The notes: generated by a model not told the origin, from the sequence alone. A stretch of DNA of 34,750 bases from JAPLNB01 sp964451955 (GCA_964451955.1 CAYVKG010000040.1:1-34750), one strand, 5' to 3'; positions 1 to 8,940 are shown, counted from the first letter of the stretch. Made by a program: numbers and translations.

Positions 1-51
1 CTGACCGACATCCATCTCGGCTTCAGCTTGGCCAAACATGTGGGTAATTGA
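1..51 (+). CDS. Possible 3' end of an unidentified gene, cut by the window edge
   Basis: The first frame is open from base 1 and reads LTDIHLGFSLAKHVGN before a TGA at 49-51. Many of its 16 sense codons end in G or C, as in neighbouring genes, but the stretch is too short to identify or to prove that it is coding. If real, it would converge on the pyrophosphorylase gene ending at 164. Nothing else recognisable lies between 52 and 163. Confidence 0.25.
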   Translation: MTDIHLGFSLAKHVGN

Positions 52-163
52 AAGTCCGCGAAGCACAGGGTGCTCTGGACTTGCGATGGCGAGCTGTCGA
101 CACAACACCATGCCCGCCATGAATGGCCGAAGGGGCTGGCGGTCATCGGACCCGCAGGGGGTC

Positions 164-1591
164 TCACTCGATGCCGTTGGTCTCAAGACAGACCTTCGCG
201 CCGGCAGCTACCGCCCGAATTGCGATCTTCCGCTGGCGAAGCTGCTCGGCCGTGACGGCGTACAACGGAGAGATTTCGATGGTGGCGTCCGGTTCGCCAT
301 CGCGGTAGGGCACTGAGACACCGGCGGCGGCGAGCCACTTTGCTGCGCGACGAATCTGGTCCCGCCGACAGGTGGCGGGGGAGTCCGGTCCCTCGGCATT
401 TTTGACAGGCGAGAACTCCTCGCCTCGCTCAGTGGCGTAGACAATGGGGTTCCGGGCCAAAGGTATGGCATCGAATACGAACTGTTCGAGTTTTACCGCG
501 TTGGGCTTGTCCGGCTTCACGGTGTTTCCCGCCTCGTCCACAAACGGCACCTTCTTCTCGGCGCGGTGCCAAGGCAATTGGAGTTGACCGCCCGCATTCA
601 GCCGTTCAACGAACGAGACCCGCAAGGCGTGGATTGCGATGGAGCCGGCATCGAATCGCAGGGAGCCATCCTTGTTCGTCTGAGTTGCCAGCTCATCGGG
701 CAGGTCGCTGTACTCAATGACTCGAAGGACTCCGTCAGCGATGACGAAATTGCCAACCTTCTCGAGGGCGTGGGCCTTGGAAATCGTCTTGCTGCTCATT
801 TCGCTGCCGGTCAAATCATGAAGCCCCAGGAACAGGGCATCAATGCAGTGGACCAGCGGGTTGTCCACCTGGAAGTAGGACAGATGCTCGATGCCGCGCG
901 ATCGCATGTCGGCCAGCGCGCCGCTCCTCTGCAGCGCGCGAAGACTTCCGCCGTGCCCGTCAGGGCTTAAGGCCAGGGAGTCTTTCTCGGCCAGCAGAAG
1001 CGATCCGTCCATTGCAAACGCCGGCATCATGCCCTGCTGAAAGAACACAATATTGGCGGGATCGTAGCCGAAACACGCATGGCGGGAGAAGAACGACCTC
1101 GTGGGAGCGTCATTGACATTGCTGGTCATGATGTACCAGGGGATCGGCCGGCCCCAATGACGGGCATGGGCCAGCAGCTGCTCGGCGAAGACCTGGAAGA
1201 GCGGCTTATTGGTTATGGGGGTTACCGGGAATTCACCCTTGGGACCGTTATAGCCGAGGCGCGTTCCCTGTCCGCCCGCGACCAGAAAGGCGCCGACTTT
1301 GCCCTCTCGAAGGAGTTGCTGGCCGCGGCGTCGAGCGTCCTGGTACAGAGCCGCACGCGAGGGGTCCGGATGGCATGGATAAACCTCCACAGGCCGAATG
1401 TCCTGGGGCAATACCATGCCGGGCTTGTTTCGGACGTACGCGTCAGCCAGTTGAGAGACGAGTGGGAGGTCCAGCGAGCCCAGTTGGCCTGCGAGCTTCT
1501 GTTGGCTCTCGGGACTCAGTTGGCTCCAGAATCGCAACAGATGGTGTTGATTGGCAGAGGTCAGTTGACGGGTCAGCGACGAGATGTCCAT
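164..1591 (-). CDS. UDP-N-acetylhexosamine pyrophosphorylase (eukaryotic UAP1/AGX type)
   Basis: 475 residues of the UDPGP family. It is expected to join UTP and N-acetylglucosamine-1-phosphate into UDP-GlcNAc plus pyrophosphate in the cytoplasm, feeding cell-envelope glycan synthesis. Visible motifs are the nucleotide loop LVAGGQGTRLG (residues 103-113), PKG (117-119), PDGHGG (210-215), QVDN (241-244), EKVGNF (277-282) followed by RVIEYSDLP, the block LEQFVFDAIPLA (368-379) and EEFSPVKN (391-398). That order and the FVFD and FSPVKN blocks match UAP1/AGX enzymes rather than bacterial GlmU, and no left-handed helix acyltransferase domain is present. The ATG is preceded by GGAG at a spacing of 8. 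A broader UDP-sugar or glucose-1-phosphate substrate cannot be excluded. The gene is monocistronic here, divergent from tRNA-Phe. Confidence 0.85.
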   Translation of the reverse strand: MDISSLTRQLTSANQHHLLRFWSQLSPESQQKLAGQLGSLDLPLVSQLADAYVRNKPGMVLPQDIRPVEVYPCHPDPSRAALYQDARRRGQQLLREGKVGAFLVAGGQGTRLGYNGPKGEFPVTPITNKPLFQVFAEQLLAHARHWGRPIPWYIMTSNVNDAPTRSFFSRHACFGYDPANIVFFQQGMMPAFAMDGSLLLAEKDSLALSPDGHGGSLRALQRSGALADMRSRGIEHLSYFQVDNPLVHCIDALFLGLHDLTGSEMSSKTISKAHALEKVGNFVIADGVLRVIEYSDLPDELATQTNKDGSLRFDAGSIAIHALRVSFVERLNAGGQLQLPWHRAEKKVPFVDEAGNTVKPDKPNAVKLEQFVFDAIPLARNPIVYATERGEEFSPVKNAEGPDSPATCRRDQIRRAAKWLAAAGVSVPYRDGEPDATIEISPLYAVTAEQLRQRKIAIRAVAAGAKVCLETNGIE

Positions 1592-1767
1592 GCGGCATAC
1601 TCCGAATTAGGCGCATCACCTTTAGCGGAAGGGAGGTGTTTTCGCAACTCGCGGTGGCGGTGCTCAGAGAAACGCAGCGAGCGGGACGGCTCGTGCCGGG
1701 CCGGTGCAGTTGGCGCGCGTGAAGACTGTCCTGCCCAGCCGGCCGAAGATCGAGGACTTGGCGGCTC

Positions 1768-1795
1768 TTGCAAAGCGATGAATTGCCCCTAGAAT
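1768..1795 (+). promoter_or_regulatory. Probable sigma-70-type promoter of tRNA-Phe
   Basis: A -35 like TTGCAA (1768-1773) and a -10 TAGAAT (1790-1795) are separated by 16 bases. The expected start point, about seven bases after the -10, lies around 1802, shortly before the tRNA at 1815. This was assigned by consensus matching only. Confidence 0.5.
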
Positions 1796-1814
1796 ATGCC
1801 CCCTGAAAACTGCC

Positions 1815-1887
1815 GGGTAGGTAGCTCAGTTGGTAGAGCAATGGACTGAAAATCCATGTGTCGCCGGTTCAACTCCGGCCCTACCCA
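1815..1887 (+). tRNA. tRNA-Phe (anticodon GAA)
   Basis: A complete cloverleaf can be folded by eye. The 7-bp acceptor stem is 1815-1821 with 1880-1886, the D arm GCTC/GAGC is 1824-1827 with 1836-1839, the anticodon stem ATGGA/TCCAT is 1841-1845 with 1853-1857, and the T arm GCCGG/CCGGC is 1863-1867 with 1875-1879, with loop TTCAACT. The loop CTGAAAA carries anticodon GAA at 1848-1850. The discriminator base is A1887 and the 3' CCA is not encoded, so it must be added after transcription. Confidence 0.97.
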
Positions 1888-1896
1888 TTTGGACGG

Positions 1897-1922
1897 CCCC
1901 GCGAAGAGCGGGGTCTTTTTTT
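1897..1922 (+). terminator. Rho-independent terminator of tRNA-Phe
   Basis: A GC-only 6-bp stem, CCCCGC (1897-1902) with GCGGGG (1908-1913), has a 5-base loop and is followed by TC and a run of seven T residues (1916-1922). It starts nine bases after the tRNA, so it very likely ends that transcript. Confidence 0.85.
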
Positions 1923-2047
1923 GAATTCAGAGCACAGGCGCCTCTGCGGTCGCGCAACAAAGAGTGGGCCTGAGCGGACAGCAATCGACTCGATGTTGCT
2001 CCGGCTTGCGGAGTCGCGCGTTGTTCTGTCCCCCACCCGTGATTGCG

Positions 2048-4537
2048 CTACCGGGTCTTGGCGTAGGTGATTACGGCGTCGCCCGGCTTGCCCTTGATTG
2101 CCACGAGCAGCCCCTGGTCGAGCATTTCCTGACCGGAAATCGTCTGCGTTTCCGCAGTATCGAGGTTGGTGACCACATAGCGGCTTTGCGGATCAAGACC
2201 GGAGAGCCGAAAACGAGCGGATTCATATACACTCTGATCGCGCCGGAATGCCTGAACCAGGCCATGGCCTTTCTCAGGCACGTCAAACTGCCACGCCATC
2301 CAGAGCGTCGGATCCAGGGAGTAAGGAGTCAGCGGATAATAGTCACCGAAGTAGCAGTCGGCATACGAACGCCACTGGGCGATGACGCGCCGGATCATGT
2401 CGTAATCGAGGTCTTTGCGTCGCACGTCGAAACAGGCAGTGAAATGCGTGACCATCGTGCTCCGCATTAGGTAAGGGGAAAGAGCGCCAGAACCCGTGCC
2501 CGTGCCTTGGTAGGGTAGCCAGAAGGAGAGGCCATAGGTATGACCCTGGTTGCCTATCGGCTCCATGATGTAGTCACTTCGCAGCAGCGGCACCGCTCGG
2601 CGCATGGTCTCCAGGTCGTTGCGACGCCCGCCGGAAGCGCAGGAGTCGATGAGCATGTTTGGGTGGCGGCGTCGCAGTTCGTCCCAATAGGCCAGATAGC
2701 CGGCGACATAGTGATTCTCGGTGATGCCCTGGCGGTCGTCGAAGTCGTTCTTCCGCCAATAACTTAGCGGGTCGATGTTGAAGTCCTGGCGATACAGATC
2801 AATGCCTTGATCGGTGAGAAGCCTGTTCACGTGGTCTGTGAGCCATCGCCGCGCATTGGGGTTGCCGAGGTTCAACAGACCGCCGCCGGTGCCGCCCAGA
2901 ATCCACTCCGGGTGGTTGGCCGTCAGCCAAGTCCCGCTGTGGACGCGTTCCGGTTCGAACCAGACGATGGTTTTGACTCCCTTGGCGCGGGCATGGTCGG
3001 AGATCTCGCGCAGCCCGCGAGGAAATCGGTTTGTGTCGACTTCCCAGGTACCGGTTTTGGGCCACTGGCCGTCGCAGGGATACCAGCCGGCATCCATCCA
3101 CCAGTAATCGAGGGGGAGCTTTTCTTCGAGATAGCGATCGACGAAGAGCTTCTGGTTGGCGGTGTTTGCCTGGATCATTTCGCCGAACTGGTGGGAACTG
3201 CATGCCGCCATCTGGACGGGCGGCAGCTTTCCCCCGGGTCGGGGAATGCTGTGCGCGACCATCCAGCGCCGCCAGAGATTCTGGGCGCGGATCCAGTCGC
3301 CCTTCCAGAACTGCAGCACGATCAACGGAGTGCGAATCTCCTCTCCAGGACGCAGCCGGAATCGCGTCAGCTCCTGGCCGGCAGCGATCCGCAGGCTGCC
3401 AGCGGCATCACGGGAGAACTGTGCCGCCCATTGTCCGGGCCAACCAACAACAACAATCATGCCTCCATCAGGCCCCGTCAGATTGAAGTAGGGCATGTCG
3501 CTATTGGTGGGGCGCCCGCCCGCCGCAGTGATGCGCTTGGCCGATCCCGGGGGCAGCGCCGTCACAAACGGCTCAAAATCCGATGCCAGACACGGACTGC
3601 CTCTGAAATGACGCAGCAGCAACTCGCCTCGGCCTGACCGCTCTGGTCGCCAGTCGAGCGGCAGAATATCGGACAGGATGGGGGTGTCCTTTGCCCCGGT
3701 GTTCTTGAAGTAGACGGTCCACTCGACAGTCGGGAAATCCCGATAAACCACGGCCACGCAGCGCACCTCCAGGCCGGTTCCTCCGTCGGCGTAGGTCAGA
3801 GTGTGCTGGACACGGTTCGCGTCGATTTCGCGAGCATTCCGGGTCACCGTCCAGTTTCCCAGCAACTCGGTCGAGGGCTTTCCATCATAAACAAAGGTAA
3901 AAGGAGGCTCCGTGCTGAGCGGCTTGACGCCGTTGACGTCCGTCAAGGGCAGATCCCCGAGCCAGATTTCCCGGCCGTCCTTCATTTTGACCTTGGCATC
4001 CGCCCAGTCCGCCTGATCACAGGCAATGCCGTCACCAGCATCGTCCACGACGAGGACAAATTCAGTGGCGCCGCCCAGATCAACGTTGGCGGACTGGCCC
4101 GGATTGCCCTCTCGCAGCAGCGGAGACTTGAATCGCTGTTGTCCGTTTACCTCCACGGCGAAATGCACACTGCCTCTGCCGCCGCTGGTCTGTTCATTGC
4201 TGTCGACGCCGACGACGGCCGCGAATTCGCCGCCTTGGCCGGGCAGGCGCACGATGACCCGGCTTGCGGCATGGCAGTAAAGCCCGCGAGTGAAGGACCG
4301 ATCGGCAATGCGCATGGGCTTGCCGCCGCGCGCATTTAGTTGCACGGGATCGTTATTCGCCAGTACGTAAAGACCTGGAGCGGGTTTGACCTCATTGGCC
4401 TTGCCTTCGAATTTCGCCGCGGACCATCTGGCGGCTTCTGCAAGTTCCTGTTCGCTCGGCGTCACAGCCCAGCCGACACAGGTCCAACCTATGCAACCCG
4501 CAAGCACAGACACGAAGGCAACAAGTGGTGATTTCAT
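2048..4537 (-). CDS. Secreted alpha-galactosidase-like glycoside hydrolase (GH36) with NPCBM domain
   Basis: 829 residues from the ATG at 4537, chosen because it begins a signal peptide (residues 1-24). An NPCBM-like carbohydrate-binding domain spans about residues 38-195, followed by the melibiase N-terminal beta-sandwich and a TIM barrel. Barrel motifs are LDYWWMDAGWYPC (476-488), VWFEPERV (525-532), LYRQDFN (581-587) and DSCASGGRRNDLE (631-643). By alignment with GH36 enzymes the nucleophile should be D585 and the acid/base D641. It is expected to act outside the cytoplasm on alpha-galactosides, though the exact sugar is not certain. It follows a paralogue (4694-6751) in the same orientation with a 156-base gap, so both may be co-transcribed. 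No clear ribosome-binding site precedes the start. Confidence 0.85.
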   Translation of the reverse strand: MKSPLVAFVSVLAGCIGWTCVGWAVTPSEQELAEAARWSAAKFEGKANEVKPAPGLYVLANNDPVQLNARGGKPMRIADRSFTRGLYCHAASRVIVRLPGQGGEFAAVVGVDSNEQTSGGRGSVHFAVEVNGQQRFKSPLLREGNPGQSANVDLGGATEFVLVVDDAGDGIACDQADWADAKVKMKDGREIWLGDLPLTDVNGVKPLSTEPPFTFVYDGKPSTELLGNWTVTRNAREIDANRVQHTLTYADGGTGLEVRCVAVVYRDFPTVEWTVYFKNTGAKDTPILSDILPLDWRPERSGRGELLLRHFRGSPCLASDFEPFVTALPPGSAKRITAAGGRPTNSDMPYFNLTGPDGGMIVVVGWPGQWAAQFSRDAAGSLRIAAGQELTRFRLRPGEEIRTPLIVLQFWKGDWIRAQNLWRRWMVAHSIPRPGGKLPPVQMAACSSHQFGEMIQANTANQKLFVDRYLEEKLPLDYWWMDAGWYPCDGQWPKTGTWEVDTNRFPRGLREISDHARAKGVKTIVWFEPERVHSGTWLTANHPEWILGGTGGGLLNLGNPNARRWLTDHVNRLLTDQGIDLYRQDFNIDPLSYWRKNDFDDRQGITENHYVAGYLAYWDELRRRHPNMLIDSCASGGRRNDLETMRRAVPLLRSDYIMEPIGNQGHTYGLSFWLPYQGTGTGSGALSPYLMRSTMVTHFTACFDVRRKDLDYDMIRRVIAQWRSYADCYFGDYYPLTPYSLDPTLWMAWQFDVPEKGHGLVQAFRRDQSVYESARFRLSGLDPQSRYVVTNLDTAETQTISGQEMLDQGLLVAIKGKPGDAVITYAKTR

Positions 4538-4693
4538 GAGGTTAATGGTTACACAAGACCACTGACAAGACAAGGCGGGATGCGGGCCTGCAATAGAGTG
4601 GAGGTGCAGGGGCATTTGGGGAATCGGCGTTGTCAGGGTCGCCGGCATTGCGAGGAACCGGCCTTTTGACCGGGGGCTGGCTGGGCGTCCGCA

Positions 4694-6751
4694 TCATCGT
4701 GATGGTGGGACGGCCGGATTGGGGACGGGCTGCGCGCGTCGGTAGGCAACGATGGCCGCCGCCGGTTTGTCCTTGATTGCCAATGTCAGCCCTTTTGCCA
4801 AGGCGGTGGCCCCGACTAGCTCAGCGGGTCCTTCGCAGTCGACATAGGTGAGGAGATAGCGTGCCTCGGGGTGAAGTCCGCGCAGCTTCAGAGTCATGGA
4901 CGGCTGCTCGTTCTGGGGACGTCGGAAGAGTTGGAGAACTCCTTTGTCGAGGTCAGGGCGGTCAAACTGCCACGCGATCCACTGGTCATTGGTCAGGCTG
5001 AAGGGGGTCAACGGATAGAAGTCGCCGAGCATCGAGTCGCTGACCAGCCGCCAGTCGTCCAGCACGCGACGGTACTTTACCCAGTCAATGCCGGGCTTGC
5101 GGACGTCGACACAGAACCCAAAGGAAGGGGAGAAATGGCTGCGCGCCGCGTAGAAGAGCTGATTGTCGTTGTAGTAGGCGCCTTGCCCATAGAAAGGGAA
5201 CCAGAACGAGAGTCCGTAGGTATGGCATTGGTTTCCCAGAGCAAAGGAGGGATCGCCGGCAAAGGACTGGTAGTCGCTGCGAAGGAGGGGCACCGCTCGC
5301 CGAAGTGTCTCGAGATCGTTGCGTCGGCCACCGGAAGAGCAGGAGTCGATGAGCATTCCCGGGTGTCTCCGTCGCAGTTCATCCCAGTATGCCAGGTACC
5401 CTTCCACATGGCGGATCTCGGTGATGCCCTGTCGATCGGGCGCATCATTGGCTCGCCAGTAAGGCAGGGGGTCCATATTGAAGTCTTGGCGGTAGAGATC
5501 GACACCGTGTTGTGTCAGAAAGCGGTCGATGTGATCGGTCAGCCATTGTCTGGCTTGGGGGTGTCCGAGATTGAGGAGTTTCTGCTGCCCGTCTTGGCCG
5601 AGAAGCCAGGCGGGGTGTGTCTGATAGAGCCAGCTTCCCGGCGTAACTCTTTCCGGCTCAAACCAGAGGATGAGGTTCATTCCTTTGGAATGGGCATAAT
5701 CGGACACACCCTTGATGCCGTGGGGGAACCGTTCTGGATCGGGCTCCCAGGTGCCTGTTTCCGGCCAGTCGTGGCAGGTGTACCAGCCGGCATCCATCCA
5801 CCAGTAGTCGGGCTTGGCGTTGCGGGCTGTCAGTGCGTCGATGAAGATCCGCTCATCGGTCTCATTGCACTTGAGGCCGGCGAAGAAGCCCCCGCTGCAG
5901 AAGACGAGCATGGGACGAGGGGGTTCTCCAGCATGCAGGCGGGGGAGGTTATGATCGAGCATCCAGCGGCGCCAGAGATTCTGGGAGCGAAGTCGATCCC
6001 CCTCGTAGAACAGCAGGACGAAAAGGGGCGTGCGGACCTCTTCGCCTGGGAGCAGCTTGAAGTGGGTCAGCTCCTGTCCTGCGGCGATGCGCAGGCCATG
6101 GTCGGAGTCGCGCAGGAAGCGACAGGCCCACTGGCCGGGCCAGCCAATCGCCGCAATCACACCTTGGCCGGACCACTGAATGTTGTAGTAGGGAAACGCG
6201 CCGGTGGTTGGTCGTCCGCCGGCCGAGGCGAAACGGTGGGAGGCGCCCGGGGTGAGTGTCAATTGATGGGGGGCAAAGCTGTCGGGAGTGCAGTTGTCGC
6301 CTGTGTGGTGGTTCAGGACAAACTCGTTGTCCGTGGGCTCCCGGCGCAGGCGGATGTCGGTGGAGCAGACGTTTGAGAGAATTGGCGTATCGGCTGTGCC
6401 GCTGTTCTTGAGGTAAAGCGTCCATTCAACGACGGGATAGTCGCGATATTCGACCGCCACGGAGCGTACCGTCAGGCCGGTCTGTGCATCGACGTAGCTC
6501 AGGACGTGCCGCACTCTGGCCGCGTCGAGATTGCGGCTTTCCTGCTCCCGCTTCCAGTCTGCCAAGAGCTCGCGCGAATTCTTGCCGGCATAGTCGAACG
6601 AGAACGGCGGAACCGATGCTTGTTCCGCTTTGAAATGGGTGGTGATGAAGTTGGCGGCGAGTTTCATCTCTGCGGCTGTGACGGGCTGGGCCAGTGACTT
6701 TGCCGCCGCACCCAGGACGATTCCCGCCAGCATGATAGATCTTGCCCACAT
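4694..6751 (-). CDS. Secreted alpha-galactosidase-like glycoside hydrolase (GH36), no NPCBM domain
   Basis: 685 residues from the ATG at 6751, preceded by GGAGG at 6760-6764 (spacing 8) and beginning a signal peptide ending near AKSLAQP. The beta-sandwich and barrel match the downstream paralogue closely: DYWWMDAGWYTC (315-326), LWFEPERV (362-369), LYRQDFNMDP (419-428) and DSCSSGGRRNDLE (469-481). The predicted nucleophile is D423 and the acid/base D479. It lacks the N-terminal carbohydrate-binding module of its partner, and its region between the last acidic residue and the C-terminal sandwich (QSFAGDPSFALGNQ and after) differs, which may mean a different substrate or product. It is probably the first gene of a two-gene unit. 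Confidence 0.85.
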   Translation of the reverse strand: MWARSIMLAGIVLGAAAKSLAQPVTAAEMKLAANFITTHFKAEQASVPPFSFDYAGKNSRELLADWKREQESRNLDAARVRHVLSYVDAQTGLTVRSVAVEYRDYPVVEWTLYLKNSGTADTPILSNVCSTDIRLRREPTDNEFVLNHHTGDNCTPDSFAPHQLTLTPGASHRFASAGGRPTTGAFPYYNIQWSGQGVIAAIGWPGQWACRFLRDSDHGLRIAAGQELTHFKLLPGEEVRTPLFVLLFYEGDRLRSQNLWRRWMLDHNLPRLHAGEPPRPMLVFCSGGFFAGLKCNETDERIFIDALTARNAKPDYWWMDAGWYTCHDWPETGTWEPDPERFPHGIKGVSDYAHSKGMNLILWFEPERVTPGSWLYQTHPAWLLGQDGQQKLLNLGHPQARQWLTDHIDRFLTQHGVDLYRQDFNMDPLPYWRANDAPDRQGITEIRHVEGYLAYWDELRRRHPGMLIDSCSSGGRRNDLETLRRAVPLLRSDYQSFAGDPSFALGNQCHTYGLSFWFPFYGQGAYYNDNQLFYAARSHFSPSFGFCVDVRKPGIDWVKYRRVLDDWRLVSDSMLGDFYPLTPFSLTNDQWIAWQFDRPDLDKGVLQLFRRPQNEQPSMTLKLRGLHPEARYLLTYVDCEGPAELVGATALAKGLTLAIKDKPAAAIVAYRRAQPVPNPAVPPSR

Positions 6752-6833
6752 TGGGTTGGCCTCCGCGAGTTGGGGACCGGGCTCGGATTCCGGATTCCGC
6801 CGCCGTTTTGAATTGTCGCTAGCGTTATAGGCT

Positions 6834-6839
6834 ACCGAG
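6834..6839 (-). promoter_or_regulatory. Possible -10 element for the GH36 gene pair
   Basis: On the minus strand the sequence reads TATAAC, five of six matches to TATAAT, about 80 bases upstream of the GH36 start at 6751. No good -35 stands at the right distance, so this is weak. Confidence 0.25.
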
Positions 6840-7025
6840 GGACTGTGAAATAGCCAGAACGGCATCCCCGGCAGTGGTCGCGTGGAAGCTTCCGAGAGGG
6901 ATTGGCTGGGTCAACCGGCCTTGGGTATTCCGAACCCGCAACGAATTGCCCGTGCATCGCGAATGAACAATGGATATGCTATCGAAACACTTACCACTTC
7001 AGGTCGTTCAAGGAAGCAGAGTACT

Positions 7026-7508
7026 ATGAGCAGTCAAATTGCCGATACCGGGTGTTGTCCCAGATTTGATCCGGTGCCGTGGGATCAGCAGGCTGTCGAA
7101 TGGAATGAAAAACGGTTCATCAAAGACAGGGTCTTCACCTGTTTCTTTGTTCCCGTGAATTTCGGCCGCGTGATCAAGCGCATGATGGCCTTGATTGAAC
7201 ACGCCGGCGCCAAAGCGATCGACAACATGGGCCTATCCGATCATACCTCCAGATGGAACATGGATTTGTACCTGGCGGTGGACCGCGAGATTCCGGGGGC
7301 CGCGAACGTGACGCTCAGCGGCCGGTTTCTGAGCAAGGTCTACCAGGGCCCATTCAAAGAGACACGACATTGGTGTGAGGATTTTGCACGTTACGCGAAA
7401 GCGCAAGGCCTGGACATCAAGAAGTGGTTCATGTGGTACACGACCTGCCCGAAATGCGCCAAGGCATACGGGAAGAACTATGTGGTGATCCTGGGACAGG
7501 TCGGCTGA
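7026..7508 (+). CDS. Small conserved cytoplasmic protein with CPKC motif, function unknown
   Basis: 160 residues from the ATG at 7026. The frame stays open upstream to 6882, but that part looks non-coding, whereas residues from MSSQIAD on look conserved. Visible blocks are CCPRFDPVPWD (10-20), FIKDRVFTCFFVPVNFG (31-47), LSDHTSRWNMDLYLAVDREIPGA (blocks within 70-92) and YTTCPKCAKAYGKNYVV (138-154), with a CxxC pair at C141/C144 and CC at 10-11. From memory, similar bacterial proteins are usually annotated only as putative hydrolases, without experimental support. The Cys pairs could bind metal or be redox active. No signal peptide or membrane span is visible. It is divergent from the GH36 pair and 130 bases before the PQQ-repeat gene. 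Confidence 0.75.
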   Translation: MSSQIADTGCCPRFDPVPWDQQAVEWNEKRFIKDRVFTCFFVPVNFGRVIKRMMALIEHAGAKAIDNMGLSDHTSRWNMDLYLAVDREIPGAANVTLSGRFLSKVYQGPFKETRHWCEDFARYAKAQGLDIKKWFMWYTTCPKCAKAYGKNYVVILGQVG

Positions 7509-7638
7509 TTCCGTTTCGCGCGGCTTGGATGGGCCTTGGGGTGCGACCTATCCGGACCCTTTGGCCCCGCAGGAGTCTCTCGTCTGCGTCGCCGCGGCAA
7601 CCATTCGCCAGGTAGTTCAAAGATTGGAAGGAGTGATC

Positions 7639-8910
7639 ATGCGAAACGCAACTCTGCACGTGTGCTTTGTCGTGGCTTCGGTGCTCCTGCTCTTGGCAGA
7701 CCATGTTCTGGCCGACGACTGGCCCCAATGGCGCGGCCCCAATCGCGATGGAATCTCAAAGGAAACCGGGTTGCTCAAGGAATGGCCAAAGGAAGGCCCA
7801 AAACTCCTGTGGCAAGTGAAAGATCTGGGCAGCGGCTATGCCACGCCTTCGGTTGTTGGCGGTCGCGTCTACGTTCTGGCGAACAACGGACTCGACAATG
7901 AGGTTATCAAGGCGCTTGATGCCAAGAACGGCACTCCGATCTGGACGACGCGCCTTGGCAAGGTGGGCAACCCGAATCAGCAGCCCAATTTCCCTTGCGC
8001 CCGATCCACCCCAACCGTCGATGGCGACGCCATCTACGCCCTTTCCTCCGACGGCGATCTTGCCTGCCTGCAGGCCGCCAGCGGCAAGATCCTCTGGACC
8101 AAGAATCTCCGCGCCGATTTTGCGGGAAAGCCCGGAACCTGGGCCTACTCCGAGTCCCCACTGATCGACGGCAACCGCCTCATCTGCATGCCCGGTGGCA
8201 CGGACGCTACCGTCATTGCTTTGGACAAGTCCAATGGCCAGCTTCTCTGGAAGTGCGGCATTGCCGGCGCGGCATCAGCCAACTATTGCTCGGCAATCGT
8301 CGCCGACGTGGGCGGTTCCAAACAGTACGTGGCGTCCACGATGGGCGGCCTACTCGGACTGGATCCGGCGTCGGGCAAGCAGCTTTGGGCTTACGACAAG
8401 ACGGTCAGCCGCATGGGAACCATCCCCACACCCGTCGCCAGCGAGGGCATCGTTTACAGCGCATCCAACAGGGTGGGGGGAGGTGCCGTCAAACTCACTC
8501 GCGACGGCGACACGACCAACGCCCAGCCCGCGTACTTTGACCCAAGGCTGCCCACCGCGAACGGCGGGTTCCTGGTCGTCGGCGACTACCTGTACGGATG
8601 CACCGCTCAAGCGATGCTGTGCGTCGAGTTCAAGACCGGCCAGATCAAGTGGAGCGACCGCGGCGCCGCGCCAGGATCACTCTGCTATGCCGACGGTCGC
8701 CTCTACCTCCACGGCGAAAACGGCGACGTGGCGCTGGTGGAGGCCACCCCGGAAGGCTACCGCGAGCATGGGCGATTCACCCCTCCGGATGTCCCCAAGC
8801 CCGCCAAACCCATGGAGAAATCCTGGCCATACCCGATTGTCGCCGACGGCAAACTCTTCATCCGTGACGGCGACTGTCTCTGGTGCTACGACATCAAGAA
8901 CCCCAACTAG
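7639..8910 (+). CDS. Secreted PQQ-like beta-propeller repeat protein
   Basis: 423 residues. The ATG at 7639 has AAGGAG at 7628-7633 (spacing 5) and starts a signal peptide (1-25, ending VLADD). The mature protein begins DDWPQWRGPNRDG, the standard opening of planctomycete PQQ_2/outer-membrane-assembly-like propellers. Repeats of the form A-D-K/A-x-N/S-G-x-x-x-W recur (ALDAKNGTPIWTT, CLQAASGKILWTK, ALDKSNGQLLWK, GLDPASGKQLWAYD, CVEFKTGQIKWSD), one per blade, consistent with a single propeller. It has no dehydrogenase catalytic motif, so it is probably a binding or scaffold protein in the periplasm rather than a quinoprotein enzyme. It converges on the NikR-type gene with a 30-base gap. Confidence 0.85.
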   Translation: MRNATLHVCFVVASVLLLLADHVLADDWPQWRGPNRDGISKETGLLKEWPKEGPKLLWQVKDLGSGYATPSVVGGRVYVLANNGLDNEVIKALDAKNGTPIWTTRLGKVGNPNQQPNFPCARSTPTVDGDAIYALSSDGDLACLQAASGKILWTKNLRADFAGKPGTWAYSESPLIDGNRLICMPGGTDATVIALDKSNGQLLWKCGIAGAASANYCSAIVADVGGSKQYVASTMGGLLGLDPASGKQLWAYDKTVSRMGTIPTPVASEGIVYSASNRVGGGAVKLTRDGDTTNAQPAYFDPRLPTANGGFLVVGDYLYGCTAQAMLCVEFKTGQIKWSDRGAAPGSLCYADGRLYLHGENGDVALVEATPEGYREHGRFTPPDVPKPAKPMEKSWPYPIVADGKLFIRDGDCLWCYDIKNPN

Positions 8911-8940
8911 TCGTTTCCAACCACAACGCCCGCCTCTGCC

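Noticed and set aside
149..163. Terminator hairpin after the pyrophosphorylase gene
   Set aside because: The stem GACCC/GGGTC is only 5 bp and no T run follows on the minus strand.
1815..2047. tRNA-Phe as an integration site for a mobile element
   Set aside because: No integrase, direct repeat of the tRNA 3' end or phage-like gene was seen downstream; the tRNA is followed directly by its own terminator.
4871..6376. A 501-codon plus-strand open frame
   Set aside because: It is antisense to the GH36 gene whose catalytic motifs are clear; the translation is rich in Glu/Gly/Val without family features.
6882..7025. Upstream extension of the small CPKC protein
   Set aside because: The frame is open but the added residues do not look conserved, and the internal ATG fits the recognisable N-terminus better.
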